Part shown: piece after piece, positions 42,831-56,216 of the stretch
Numbering within the stretch: position 1 is the first letter of the stretch
Layout of the letters: each line of letters starts with the position of its first letter
Origin: Panorpa germanica
Lineage: Eukaryota > Arthropoda > Insecta > Mecoptera > Panorpidae
Direction: 5' to 3'
Assembly (NCBI GenBank): GCA_963678705.1
Contig: CAVMBN010000168.1
Coordinates: forward strand, 1-64,000
DNA length: 64,000 nt
Translations under genes and position numbers: made by a program
Notes under the pieces: model-generated
Told to the model about the DNA's origin: nothing
The model's input: only the letters and a program-made list of their open reading frames with translations
The model's database searches: none

Positions 42831-43616
42831 TTCTGAACACGTATTCTATCACAACAAAAACAATAAAATCACAACAGCCAAACTCGACCTGTGCCCCCTG
42901 GTTTGAAACTCCACTTTACAAACACATTACAATGCACAGAAACTATTGTTATAACTTCCCACAGAAATACGTCTGCACTCCTTAATAACAATAAAATATA
43001 AAAATGATTAAACATATTAAAGTAGAATGCAAAGTTTTAAGTCAATTGGAGTTCAGTAAAATATTAATAATGATTTACTAAAATAAAATTGACATAGTAA
43101 TGTAAAAATAGTAAGTATAAAGATGCATTATTACAATAATGATAATGTATAGAAATGATTAACATATTAAGGTAACATTTTAAATCCTAATTAATTAGGA
43201 TTCTCTAAAATAATAATATTAGTTAGAAACAAAATTACTATTTAATATTTATTAAAATTAAAGTTAATATTCGTTGAGTGAGAATGAACATATTAAAAAT
43301 GAAAATATTATAATATATATATTAAAAAAAAAAAACAATAATATGCCTTTAAAACTAATATTATTATTGTGGATAAAATACGAATGTAGTTCAAGATGTA
43401 TATTTTTTGATTACTCTAGTTGAGTTTATTGCAGGTAAATCAATAATATTATCATCTTCAGGTGTCTCACTATTTGAATGTTTCATTGTCCTGGCAATAC
43501 TTAATTGTCTTTTTACTCAACAGTATGAAAATATATTTCTTATAGAAACACAATTTTTATTATTAGGTGAACCCGAGTTATCGTTTAATTGCCTTTTGAA
43601 TTTTAGGACACTTGCA
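42831..43616. other. AT-rich spacer, possible LINE leader at its left edge
   Basis: About 120 bp right of the ORF1 fragment are less AT-rich (42840-42970) and may be its 5' UTR. The rest shows nothing. Confidence 0.45.
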
Positions 43617-44136
43617 TTATTTTATACAACAAAACACTATAATTACTATGACACAAATCACTGTTATTATGGTAAATGTAGACAAATGTCTTTTAACGAA
43701 TGGCTTTTTCAAATCACTGAGTTTCCTTTTGATGTCATCTAGATTTCTAGTGGCGTCACTCAGGTCGTTTAGATTTGCGTGTTGTAAATCCAGTAGGACG
43801 ATGTCTTCGACTTCCTCTTTGAATAAATCTTCACAACAATCTATATTTACAATTACAATATACATTTACACATTACAATACATTTTCAAATATTTGTATA
43901 TGGCCCACGTAGCAAAAACATTTTTCTTCTAAGGAAAGTAAATGGTTCTTACTAATTATTTCTTTAAGAGATTGATCTTTGCATTTTATATCAACAGGGG
44001 TTGGTTTATTGACAATTATTAACCATTGGTTTTTATAAACATTTTCAACTTTTGTGCCCGTGATTCTGTGTAGTTCCGGTTCACAGCTGGAGTATCTTCC
44101 GGTTTTGAATAATATTTGTAGTTCACATATGGACAT
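43617..44136 (-). pseudogene. Retroviral/errantivirus envelope remnant (C-terminal half)
   Basis: Two minus-strand frames, 44136-43873 and 43865-43617, are 7 bases apart and differ in frame. The first has regularly spaced cysteines and a WLIIVNKPTPVDIKCKDQ segment as in the Cys-rich ectodomain of insect env proteins. The second has a LSDATRNLDDIKRKLSDLKK stalk followed by a hydrophobic transmembrane segment (FTIITVICVIVIIVFC). No LTR, furin site or fusion peptide is seen. A solitary, broken env relic; it could be related to the env at 16263 or to another lineage. Described as it stands. Confidence 0.55.
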
Positions 44137-44879
44137 ATGTAAATATATTTATAAGTAGTAGATAATATAAAGGATTGAATGTGGGATTTTTAGTGGATGT
44201 CGGCAAAGGATATACCTGATATTGATTATATTTAAATACTTCGACTAAAGGTATTTCTAATGAAAATTATTAAATTAAACTTAATTATTTGCTGATAATT
44301 ATGTAATTACCCAACGTTATAAGGCAACTTTACCTGTCTAGTTGCCTTGAAATATTATTTTAATTGTTTTTGTTAATCGGTTTAATTAACAATACTACTA
44401 TGCAATATTTCGAGTTTCGCCAATTTGTAAGAATAATTGTACTAAAACAACAAAATTCGCAATTACTCAACTATAGAATATTCTTAGTTGATTATTTGAG
44501 AAAAACAGCGATAAATGAGAAACATGTAATAATCCAGTTTTTAATCAAGTAGTAAGGTAATCTTTCTAAAATATGCTAATACCGTGTCGGCATAATTACG
44601 ATAATATCATTGTGTTTATTTTAACTTATAAAATATGATAAGATATATACCCTGTATTTAATTTGGACTTTACTTAGTAAAGTATATATATTTATTTATA
44701 TAGCATGATCTTAATGTAAAGGTCATTCATGTTTGAGATACTAAGATTAAATAGTGTTTTAGAATACTATATTATATTTACTATTGATTGTTATCGTAAG
44801 CACAAGGTTAGGTATGAATGCTACACGTCTGTTTACTATTCTTATAGTAAGTTAGGGTCGAGTGACATATGAGGATATA
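44137..44879. other. AT-rich spacer
   Basis: No supported feature before the repeat copy that begins near 44880. Confidence 0.5.
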
Positions 44880-45740
44880 TATGTACTAGAGTTTACCCCC
44901 GTCGCAATGCGACATCTTTTTGGCGTGTATGATTTGAATCCAATAAAATAATTCGTAATTACATTTCATATTTAATTCTATTTTTAAATTGAAATAATAA
45001 ATAAACTCGCGCACATATCCTTATACATTGACACATATAAATTGACTAAAAAATTTTTTTTTTTTCATCAAAATAAAAATTATTTTCAATTTATGCGTTA
45101 TTTGACCAACTTTTTTTCAAAATTTGGGATTTTTTTTTTTTAATTCGTAAATAAAGTTACTAAGGGGTGCGTATATACAAAATTCAACTTTCTATCACAA
45201 TTTTTACTCTCGGCAAATACAGCCCTTATGCCCCAAAATAATATTTTGAAATTTGAACTTTTTTTTATTAATAATATACTTAATTATTATAGAATCCAGA
45301 ATATGAACTTTCTCCAAAGTTCCCTACCGGGCCTCCGAATTTCTTCAACATCCCCTTTTTCAATTTTTGAATTTCTAATTTTTGAGAAATGTCACTTTAA
45401 ATAGCTAGATACACATGCAAAATTTCAACTTTCTATCTTTTACGAATTAAAAGTAATACAGCAAAAAAGGCTCACTTTTCTCCAGTTTTTCTAAAATTAC
45501 GGGTTTCCAGGAAATTCAGAGAAAAATCCGGGGAAGCCAAAAAGCTTAGAATTTTTTTCTCTACGAAATAGGAAATTTTCAAAAACATTGATAAAGCCGT
45601 TTTCGAGCTACCATACAAAATTCAGTACCAAACATATAAGAATAGAAACATATAAACATATAAGAATATAAGAATGTAAACATACAGTTGGAACATTATA
45701 ATATAGGATAAACATACAGTTGGAACATTATAATATAGGA
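44880..45740 (+). repeat. Foldback repeat family, copy 3 (no inverted arm)
   Basis: Starts ACTAGAGTTTACCCCCGTCG and follows 4640-5400 in order: GTATGATTTGAATCCAATAA, TTTGACCAAC, TTCCCTACCGGGCC, ATACACATGCAAAATTTCA, GAAAAATCCGGGG, CCGTTTTCGAGCTACCATAC. It ends in a short tandem duplication (AAACATACAGTTGGAACATT, twice at 45670-45740). Confidence 0.75.
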
Positions 45741-48296
45741 TGATATACGCATCTATGTATTAATGGTTTACTAGGTCAACGTTCAGTATGTACGTCTTTA
45801 TTAGGTATATAGAAATAACAATATGCACACGTTTAGCTGTCCGTTATGAATCCCACAATTATTTATTAGTTTTCAGTTCAGTATTTTAAGACGTCATTAA
45901 TGAATAGACCTCTCTTCGAAATTGAAATAAAAACATTATTGTGCCTAATTGGGTGAGATAAAAGATGACGGAGAGATAGAAAATGTACTACGTGAGTATA
46001 GCAAACACCAACCTACAAAATTTATATGGTAAAACGTATTAATAGGGAATTAAAATAAGATCAATTGAACACTGGTGAAAACTAAAGAAGTTATAATTTC
46101 TATCCGAAAGGTGACGGCAATATAGAAAAGTAAGGCTGACATAAGCAGTAACTGTAACGATTATGAGGGTTTCAACATCTTCTATACTTAACTGATGGTT
46201 ATCGTTAAGAAATTTAGTAAGTTTCTGTAACACTTTTATGATTATTTTGGTCTTTTCTGATACAGTAATTTACATAATTACCTGAAACATATAACACAAT
46301 TGGAGCAAATGACAAGATATAACTTATTTAATTTAAAAATGTGTGGTGGAACAAATTGACAAATAAGTGGCACAAATAAAACTAATAAAAAACTTTTTCT
46401 TTCCTTCGTTTTTATATGAAAGGATGACAAATATGAATTAATATTAGGATTAGGTTCTTATAACAAGGATAATAAAATATATTATTTATTTAGTTTTATA
46501 CATTCGGATATAGCAAACAACGTTAGTTTAATTTGTGTTAAATTGGAATTGCGATATTTACTACTATCATTGGCAAAGGAAATAATATATGTTAATAACA
46601 GGTTAATTTAAGATTGCTATTGTGGGTTTCAATTATATTACCTTCACTATGGTGGATACTAACATTATCTTTAGGATTTATTTCAATCAGTTTATATAAC
46701 CCTGTATATCAACAGGGAATTTTATTGGCTCTTTACCTTTTAAGTAAACTGTTTAGTTAGCTTGTCAAGTTAGTTTAAAGAACCTAACTGGTACTCATGT
46801 AAATGATCTTAATTAATGGATTAGTTAGTTGTCTTAATTCTTCTTGCAATGAAAAATGTATTACATTTTTAATTTTTAGTTTGGAACATGTCATAATTAG
46901 TTCTTTAGGAATACGTGCTCATCTTAAAGAATAAACAGCGGATAATTTTAATTTTAGGGTGGCTGGTATATAGTAGAATTTGTTTTGCCAATAAGGCGTC
47001 TTATGATTGTATTAGGCTTTACTAGTGAACGAAAATCAGATATAGGGTTGTAACAGTCCCATAGATTCATTAACTATTGATATATTATTACTAACTATTT
47101 AGGAACCAGTGTAAAGGTTCATATGTAAACTAAAACGAAGATTTTAATGATTTTAAGACGCCTAACTGTCGGGCACATTATTTAGATTAAGTATTGATTT
47201 ATCAATAGAACCAAGTCGCATATTATTATTATATTCAAAACTGACGATGTAGTATTTACATTAACTTTTAAAAGAAATATTAATTAACTAATCATTTGTT
47301 CATAAGCACGTAAGGTTTTAAATAATGCTTATATTGGAACTAAATACTAAAATCCAAAGAAGTGGTGACGAAACGATATTTGGATTTAAGATAAACATAG
47401 CTAGAGTTCAAATGAGATCATATATTCGAACAAAGACTTTTTAAACTATATAAACCTAGAAAAAAGGGATTCTTGATCAGTACATCAAGACCCATTTAAA
47501 AGGTCAGTCTATCCAGATCCCGTTAAAGAGGGAGTAGCGCCCCCAGTCGGTCGGTCGGTTTTAGTCAGTCGACTTGATATAAGAATTAAAAAGTTACTAA
47601 AAGAATTATTTAAGAATTAAATTAAATAATTGAATGTTCAATAAAGGAAATAAGTGTAAATGAATACATTGTTTTAATTGTAAAGTACATAGAATTAACA
47701 GTCGCGTCGCGTTAAAATAATGTGATTGTTCAAAAGCAGAAATAGCAGCCTGCCGAGCAGACAAAGTAAGTAAACCTAATATATTTATATAATATTATTA
47801 GATGAAGTACTAAGACCTGATACATAAATAAGACATCCACAATAAGCTCAGGTCATCCGACTCAAGGTGATCCAGATCACTTAAATCGTCCTTCGTTAGA
47901 GAGGATTGCAGAATCGCTCTCTTAAAATAAGTTAACTATCACCATATAGCTATGTTATAAGGGGTAGGGTTACAGGGTCCTGCTTAGTTGAAATGCAAAT
48001 TTACCGTCTATTCCGGTTATGTTTGTTAGATAACTGTTACCGTCGGTTACTATTTCCATGTTACAGTCGAAAAAATGAATGTTTGACATATGTCGTTTGA
48101 ACAAAGGAGGTGTATTTGTATAGAATTCTTAACCTAGTTTATTGTCACGCTACACTAGTTCTAGTTACACACTTTTAGATACAGACAAAGTTACTATTAG
48201 TTGCTAGATACTTTTTTCTTATAGCCATAACTGCATCGTTTTTTTAAATTTTAAGTCAAGAAAAGGCAATGTTATTATTAATGTTTCTTCTTACCT
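45741..48296. other. AT-rich region; possible solitary LTR near 47450-47700
   Basis: No gene is recognised. Around 47520-47700 an unusual GC-richer GGTCGGTCGGTTTTAGTCAG tract, an initiator-like TCAGTC, an AATAAA near 47640 and an abrupt change at TTAACAGTCGCGTCGCG recall the R-U5 part of an LTR. No second copy is present, so this is only a suggestion. Confidence 0.3.
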
Positions 48297-51180
48297 TATT
48301 ATTTATTATTAATTGTTCGCCGTTCGGCTTTACAATCTACATTCTTAATACATTTCATAGAACTTCAACTTAAAATTAAACTTAAACTATTCTAGACCTT
48401 TTTATTTCCAAAAGTACTTTCTGCTTCTTCTTCTCTTGACCCTCTTTCTTCATTTTCCCTAGTCTTCCTTTATTCTCACCGTTTCCTCACCTCTTGTCTT
48501 CTTTGTCTCCTCTCGGCAAACCGTTTCCTGCTTCTCCTTCCTTATTGCCTGTATTTTCATATATCACCTCTTGCCTTCCTTGTCTCCTATCGACAAACCC
48601 TCTATTATCTTTTCACTATCCTTCCTGCCTTCTCTCTTCGTTTTCACTTCTCCACTGATGTCTATCACAGGCCTAGACGCTCTGTCTTTACTATTTACTC
48701 TTGACTCTCTTACTTTACTCTTTCCTTTTTGACTCTCTACCTTTACTATGTTATTATTACCTCTATCTCCGTCATCTACATCTCGTCCTTATCTCCTTTC
48801 CAAAAATCCTCTATTTTTCTGGACTGAAGTTTAACTGTTTCCCCGCTACTTCTTTCTTTCTCCTGCTTCCTTTTACTGCCTCTTTTAGTACTTCCTCTCT
48901 CTTCCTGTTCCTTGTGCAACCCAGCCACCAGCTTATTAATTGTCCTGTTTTTCCTTTCCTTTTTACTATTTCCGCCATCCACCTCTTTCCTTCACTGCCT
49001 CCCATTAATAGCTGGCCAATACTTCTTTCGCTCGCTACTTTTTTTTTACACTCAAACTTAATGTGCTTCAATGTTTCGTCTTCCGCTCCGCACACTCTAC
49101 ACTTTCTTTCCTCACTACTTTCTCAGTATCTGTTTCCTTTTTCCTCATTTCTCAATCTAAACCTTACTGTCCTTCATATGTGTTTTATATCTTTTTCTAT
49201 AAGGTACTGAGGTACATTATTTTTCCATAACCTTTTATATCTTGTATTGTAGTTGCTTTTTTAGATTTTTCCCATTCTCTCCTGTTGTTGTATTGCCTTA
49301 TCACTTCTCCTTAGCTTCTCTTCCACACTTGCGCCACCTTCTCTTCTCCTCTCTGCCTCCTCGATCGCCATTCCATTCTTTTCAAAATACTGCTTTCTCT
49401 TTTTTGGACCTCCTTGCCCCCATTCTTTATAGTACCCTCCCTTATTTTCTTTAAAATTTTACTTTTAGCCCTGGTCAATTTCTTCTCATATTTTATTGCT
49501 CTTTCACCTGTTTTAATTCGTATCTTATCTCTTTTTAGCTCCTTCATGATCATGTATCCTGGCGTGCACCTGTCCAGCCCTAGTAACCATTTAATATATC
49601 TCTCGTGTATTCTTTCCAACTTGTCTTGCTCCTTCCACCCCCAAACCTCTGTTCCATACAACATCATACTGGTTATCAATCTGTCAAACATCTATAGTCT
49701 CTTTTGTATGTCCCCCCCAAATACCTTTTTTCCTAATCCTCACACCCGTCGCATTGCTAACTCCGCCTGCTTTGCTACCTCCCTTATCTGAGCCTCTTCT
49801 CCATTGTTCTTTTTAAAAGTGTAACATAGATATCTAAATACTTCTACTTCCTCAATGACCTCTGTTTTGTATTTCCACATTTTATGTATTCTTTTTCCTC
49901 CACCTTTTTGAAATACCATAATTTTTGTTTTTTCCACATTTAATTCTAGTCCTTTCCTGTCTATATATCTCTCTAGTCGATGTACCATCTGCTGTAGCTC
50001 TCCCTCTCTTTTTGCCAACAGGACTATATCATCAGCGTATGCTAAAGTCCATATCTTGTAGTGTCTTTCTATTAGCACCCCCTAATCTTGCCTTTTTTTC
50101 ATTACCCTCTTCAAATCTGCTGTATATATCGCAAATAAAATGGGACTTAGAGGACACCCTTGCCTCAACCCCTTGTCTGTCCAGAATTCTTCTGACTCTT
50201 CACCCCCAACTCTTATTCGCATTCTTGTTTCTTTGTAAATTTCTTCAATACTTTCCACTATATCCTCATCTATTTTTGTCCTTCTCATGTACTCCCACAA
50301 CTTCTCCCAGTTGACCATATCAAAAGCTGCTTCAAGGTCAATGAACATTGCATATATCTGTCCTCCTTTTTCCTTGAGTTCTTTTTCAACTACATGGTTC
50401 AATGCTTATATGTTGTCTAATGTTCCTTGCCCCTTTCTAAAGCCTGCTTGTGTCTCGGGTATTATTTTTTTTACTTTTACCTTTTCTTCCAATCTTTCTC
50501 TCACTATCCCTATATATATCCTGTACCCTGTATTCAATAGGGTAATTCCCCTATAATTCTTGGCTTCATGCCTATTTCCCTTTTTATATATCGGAGTTAT
50601 TACCCCTTCTCTCCAGCTGTCTGGCAGGTCTCCTTCTTTCTATATTTTATTCAACGCTGTCAGTAATCCGTTCTCTATCCTTTCTTGCCCAACTTTCATC
50701 GCCTCGTTCTTTAGTCCATCTCTACCTGGTGCTTTCTTTTCCTTGAGTTATTGAATTTGTGTTTTTAGTTTATTTGGTTCTATTTCGTTTAGTTTCTACT
50801 TCTCTTTTTTCCCCTTCTTTGTACTCTCCTTTCTTTTTTTTTCTCCTAGTACTCCCATAAAGTGTTTCGTCCACTCTTCCATTTTTGTTTTCTTGCTTGG
50901 CTCTTTCCTTTGCCTTTTCTCCCTATTTATGTAATCCCATGCCTGCCTCTCCGTTGTTATCTCTCTTATTTCTTTTTCTATCTTTATTTTGAACTCATTC
51001 TTTTTATCTTTTATCTTATCGTTATATTCCCTTTGCTTCCTCTTGAAGTCTTCTTTACTTGACTCTCCTTTCTTCCACCTCTTCAGTTCTCTTTTTAACT
51101 CTTTATTCTTTTCTTTACATTCTTTATCCCGCCATTTGTTTTCTATTTTTCTTCTTACCTTTGATTGCAGTTTTTAGATG
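48297..51180 (-). mobile_element. R1/I-like LINE, family L, copy on minus strand
   Basis: 5'-truncated LINE whose 3' end (GTAGATTGTAAAGCCG-AACGG type, AT-rich tail) is at 48297-48430 and whose 5' break is near 51175, within the region just before the RT. It matches the plus-strand copy 58066-60948 throughout. Stops and frameshifts divide it into several open pieces. Confidence 0.83.
48811..50960 (-). pseudogene. LINE L ORF2 (RT and zinc finger), copy 1
   Basis: Minus-strand pieces in order: linker (REKRQRKEPSKKTK, about 50900), RT (50402-50082: NHVVEKELKEK, FIDLEAAFDMVNWEKLW, GLRQGCPLSPILFAIY), catalytic YADD (LAYADDIVLLA, about 50028-50039) in frame 50078-49740, connection and thumb (49691-49311: MLYGTEVWGW, LGLDRCTPGY), then a C-terminal CCHC finger (MCGAEDETLKHIKFEC, 49095-48811). 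The catalytic residues are intact, but at least four frame breaks inactivate it. Confidence 0.83.
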
Positions 51181-52070
51181 AATTAGTTCTTGTCGCAAAG
51201 TTTGTGTGAGAGATTTGATAAAGTTGAATATAACTTGAATCTAAGACATTATATATGTGTTTAAAATTAGGAATTTAATAATCACATGCATTACTATTCA
51301 ATATTTACATTAGCTTTTGGAATCAAAATATTAGCACTTTTACTGTACTTCAATATTAACTACGGTCATATGTGCTTCTACAATATAGAGGAAACTAATA
51401 ATAATAGGAAATCATCACAACATAGAATAGGTAAAACAGAACGAGTCTAAAAAATAGCAGGTTATAGGAAAATATAACAACGGCAACGTTATAGAAAGCA
51501 GCAGAAGTAGGTTTCCACTTTAAATAAAGCTCCTTATGATAAGTGTAATACACGTATTCTTTAAGTTGTGTAAGGAGAACATAATTTTAAAACATATCCA
51601 CAATCCCAAGATTATGGAACTTAAAAATAATTTCTTGTATTAGTTAAGTATCATTTAATCAGTGATTTTATTTAAAATATTTTTGAAGGAGTTAAAAAAA
51701 AAAAAAAGATTAACTCGGTTATAAGTAAGAACAATAAAATATCTAAATTTGTAAATTATTATCAAAACATCATAAATGTGAAATAAGAATCAACATGGCA
51801 GCTAAGTATCATTTCCTAATCAATTTGTTTACGTGTTCTTCATATAAGCACCTCCTGGAATAGAACGATTGAATTTAACTGTAGCAGCTGTAACATAAAA
51901 TGGTCAACAAATATTGATATGATACAATTAGGTACAACTTTTTATCTAAAAACTTACCATTCTGCTAATCGGTTATTCACCGACATTTACTTTGTATTTG
52001 CATAAACATGAGAATAAAAGAAAGAGTAAAAAACAAATTAAGGAGTAGGGAAATATTTATAAAACAAGAT
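51181..52070. other. AT-rich spacer
   Basis: Nothing supported; no long frame and no repeat match recognised. Confidence 0.5.
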
Positions 52071-52690
52071 CCGTTAGGCTAAGTGTAAGGGTGAAGCAAG
52101 AGAGGGGAAGGAGAAAGAAGAAAGGAGAAAAGATGTGAATGTTGGATATAGAAAAGTAAGGGTGTAGCGAAAGATGGAAGTAAGAAAAAGAGAAGTAGAG
52201 AACAAAAAGATGAAAGAGGAGAATAAAAAATAAAAAATGTCATTAGTTTATAATAATATTATAAACGCTATGCAAATTATTATATATTGTTGTCAGAAAT
52301 GAGTGGGAAGGAGAACTATGAGGAAATGAAGAAGAAGGAAACAGGCTTTAAGAATAATTATCAAAGATATTCATAAGAGAAGGGGATACAAAGGAGGTAA
52401 AAGATATGTCAGTTTATGAGAGAGAATCGGGAAAGGGATGAGGGAAAGGGAAAAGTTTGCAAAAAGAAATAGTGTAATTAAAATGAAGACATAACAGACC
52501 TTGTGATGACCTAAAGAATCCATTGTATTAGTTTCAGTTTAAGTATAATTTGTAAGATTGGTTAAATTCTTTTTTATGTTAGAGTAAGTTTGTTTTTTAA
52601 TGTAATTTCATTTATATTGCGATCTGTCAGTTAGACATTAAAGTTATATGTAATATAATGGAAATTGTAAGATCGAAAGGCAAAAACAAT
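52071..52690 (+). mobile_element. Diverged 3' tail of a LINE related to family L
   Basis: Purine-rich (GAAGGAGAAAGAAG-like) sequence ending GGAAATTGTAAGATCGAAAGGCAAAAACAATT. This matches the family L terminus TAGATTGTAAAGCCGAAAGGCACACACAATT in order and spacing. No coding frame is left. Confidence 0.5.
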
Positions 52691-52739
52691 TTACAGAAAT
52701 ATATGTGCGTACATACACAAAGCTAACACATATAGTTTA

Positions 52740-53245
52740 AGACTTGTTAATGGGGATAATATGTCCGAAGACGTTTCTCTCGTTTCTTGCATAGAAAGCA
52801 CAGCCTCATTGATACAGATGCAGAGCCCAAAGACATTGGTATCCCACACAGAACGCATAGCATCGGAATTATCTTTTTCCGTTAAAAACTGTACACTGCA
52901 AAGTATAAGAAACATTATTCTCTGTTATAATTACATAATGCATTATTACCTTCTAAATTACGTAACAACTCCTGCGTTATTAATGAGAATGTCTGCGCCA
53001 CCCAGGCTCAATTTGACCCAAATAAATACAGCTTTCACCTCATCTTCTATGGTGATGTCATATTTCCTTCGATAAAGTTTACTTTTTTCATAGTTTAGCT
53101 CTTTGGCAATATCTTCTAAGCGTTATAATATTCTTACTATTCCAATCACCATCAATCCAGCTTTAACCAAGTCCTGAACAATGACAACACCAATACCGGT
53201 TCTAACGCCAGTAACTATTGCAACTTTTTTGTTCCAGCGGTCCAT
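52740..53245 (-). pseudogene. SDR (farnesol dehydrogenase/DHRS11-like), 5' exons, broken
   Basis: NAD(P)-dependent short-chain dehydrogenase. From the ATG at 53245 (minus): MDRWNKKVAIVTGVRTGIG, where the TGxxxGIG cofactor loop is kept; VGVVIVQDLVKAG-like helix; a stop after IVRIL; ...GGADILINNAGVV with the NNAG motif; then an apparent intron (GTAATA near 52960 to TTTGCAG near 52905); then NSDAMRSVWDTNVFGLCICI and NEAVLSM. The GHIIPIN strand follows only after a frameshift, then a stop. The YxxxK catalytic exon is missing. Pseudogene. Confidence 0.7.
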
Positions 53246-53806
53246 ACTTACCATTGAAAATAATATTATTTAAATTACTACAAAATTAACATGTGGCATT
53301 GGTAAATTATGCCCTAAAAACAAATTTTAACTAAAATTAAATCGGGTATTGTCAAAAATCGTCTGTATAATAAATTATTGTCTTTATAATCCGGTCAAAT
53401 TAAACGATAAATTAAGTGTAGATAAGCTATAATTTGCATAGAGCTAAAAGATGGTATAGATCTTTGGGGACACCATTACAAATAAAATACTAAAAGTCCT
53501 CACTGATCGCACATCTGCATAAAAAGTTATTCAAGGTCACAGGTCAATAAAAATGGTTTTTCTAATATTTTCGGTAAACGGCAACTTTTATCATAAAAAT
53601 ATATCAGATAAAAGTAGTGCATCATAAAATTATCTATAAAAATTGTTCTTTTACTTTTTTTCTAAGAATCACCATTCCTGAGATATTGCGATAATTATAA
53701 GAAGAATAAAACAGTGTCGATAATCAATCAGATTACATAAAATAAAAATCAGTTATTTTAAATTAATTCATTACATATTAAAGTGAAATGTTAAAATTAT
53801 TTATAT
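53246..53806. other. AT-rich spacer
   Basis: No supported feature. It may include the former promoter of the SDR pseudogene. Confidence 0.45.
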
Positions 53807-54708
53807 TGTTACGAATTTGCGGGCGTCTGAGCATACAAAAAGTATAGTTATAAAATAATAACTGGAATTAGCAGAAAAGGTTGCGCATCCCTGTACAAAT
53901 ATCAAGACATTTTGATAACGAAGCTGTTTACTCGTCGGCGCATAACTTAATACGCGTGTTCGTTGGAGACAACATAAACAACTGCATTCCGCGTATATCT
54001 GTTATTGCTTACGTGTGATCTTTCTAGAACCAAATATTACGCGTATTAAATGGAACGTCATAGAAATAGTCGGAAGGTCAAAACAGCGTATTTGGATAAT
54101 TATAGAAATATTCTGGAAAGTCAAAGATGTCGTGACTAGGGTTAGTCTACTGCGTAAACCGCTGATATAAAAAGAGCAGAGCAACGCGTTGTAGTCAGTC
54201 CGCGATAGTAAGTGAGTCCGCGAGTAATAGTGAGTCCACAACAGAGAGTCAGTCCGCTAGAAAACATTAGTCAGTAACAAGCAATCACAGTGAAATAGTA
54301 AACAGTAATAATTATAAAGTAGTTGTAATTGTTTTTGTGTTAATAAATAAAGTATGTAAAAGTGTTAATCCTTCTTTTTATTAATTGTGGCTATTCATTA
54401 AATTAAATAAGTTACAACGCGACTAAATAGTAAAAATAGTTACTTCGCTCGGTGATAACAAAGAACCTCAGTAGCAGGCGTACTACGGCGTACATTTAGA
54501 AGGTTTAAGAATCCTAGTCTCCCTTGCCTTAATTCTCGCTCGCACATACAAATTTGTACCTTTGGCGTCCTAGAAGGTTCCAGAGCCAGACTTTCTTCAT
54601 CCCCCTTTACTTTTACAAGTTTGTATCATTTGGTGCTTGAAGCTGAAGAGGATAGTTGCATACGTGCACACAAGCCGTCTCTCCGTTACGCCCAGTAAAA
54701 ATGTAACA
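53807..54708 (+). repeat. Solo LTR of the Z family
   Basis: TGTTACGAATTTGCGGGCG...GTAAAAATGTAACA, 902 bp, matching the Z LTRs in reverse orientation. It has ATAT on both sides (53803-53806, 54709-54712), so an intact insertion lost its interior by LTR-LTR recombination. It contains a TATAAAAAGAG promoter-like motif near 54166 and an AATAAA near 54345. Confidence 0.88.
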
Positions 54709-54712
54709 ATAT

Positions 54713-56216
54713 ATATATATATATATTTTTATTTTAACATTATCTCAATACCTTCTAAAGATGCATCTGTGTTAATGTTTATTTTCAAATTATAATCAAA
54801 TATATTTAGAACTTGTTATGAGAGCAATTTTATGTCTTCAAAAGATTTATGACTATCTACAGACTAAATAAATTTCGAAGGAGTTATAAAATTACCGACT
54901 TTTAGGTATATTCATGAAAGAAGCTAACTTTGCCCAGAAGTTGTCTAACATATTTCTGGTATTGAGAAATCCTTTATTGATTCTAACGTATCTCTTACTG
55001 GACGTACTGTAATATATGACCGAGATATTTCACTGAATAAGAAGCAAATGTGCATATTGTGAATTTTAGTCTAAAACGAGTTAAAATTTAAAATGAGTTT
55101 GTTTCATTTTTTACCTCCTTAGAAGTGTTGCTTTTATCGTAGCTCTCCTTTATAGGACCATTTTGTTCATCTATTTATATTTCTTTTTCTTTTTTGAGTG
55201 ATTTTTTATATTTTCATATGGAACCAGTATAAATTGTTTTGTGATATCCAGTTCAATATGGAAATTTTGTTATATATAATTTTGCCTTTTCTTCCATATC
55301 ATATTCTTTATTTTACTAGGTGTCAAAGAAATTGTTGTTATTAATTGTTTTTAATTAGTTAAATTATCACTTTTAGAATCATCCTATGTTTCTCCTTTCA
55401 GTGTTAATAATTTAGAATTAATTATAAAAACGTTTGAGTCTAAATCATATATGCCCAATATTCTTAATTGTGCATTTAGTAATAGTTTAACTTAAATGAA
55501 TGGTGTTATTATTCAATTTTTTAATAATTATACTAAAGTTTATTACCAATCACTGAATTGTTTATGGTTTTTTTTAATATTTTTCTTTATGATTGTATTT
55601 TTCTGTCTGTTTGCACTAACACTTTTTTTCAGGATGAAACCGAATACATTTAATTAAATTTTCAAAAGTTTTACATGGTATCGTTTTATTAGAGTTTCTA
55701 TTACAATCATAGGTATTTCTCTTATTCCTGCTGAAAATGTTTTTTTTCGCTGTATATTTATGTTTTCCAATTTCATTTTAGAGGTCTGCGGTTGATTTTA
55801 CAGTTTCTTTATCGATTTTATGGTCGAGACGAGCCTTGCACCAACTAAAGAAATATAATTTTTTTTTTTTTTTATTATTTATATTATTTGTGCATCAACT
55901 TTTAAAAGTTAATAGCACTTAAAAAAACAGAAATTTGTTTACATTTGTTTACATATATTTAAATATAGCATTTACTTAAGCTTATTGTGTTCTGATTTTA
56001 TATTATAAAATTTGATATTTTTTTGAAATACATACATTATTTTAAAATTTGTACATTAGTTTATGATTTTTTTAAACCTATTATTATACCGGCTCATCTC
56101 AAAATGCGAATAAAAGAAGTATAAAAAAGAATTCTATTATAATATTTAATTGAATTTTTTAAAGGATTTGCAAAGTTTATATCAAAAACAAGTGTATAAT
56201 ATTAATTTATATTTTT
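54713..56216. other. AT-rich spacer
   Basis: Starts with a short (TA)n run. No gene or repeat is recognised over 1.5 kb. Confidence 0.5.

Noticed and set aside
48701..50314. Long plus-strand frames (169, 125, 129 codons) rich in Leu/Ser/Phe
   Set aside because: Antisense shadows of the purine-rich LINE L coding strand.
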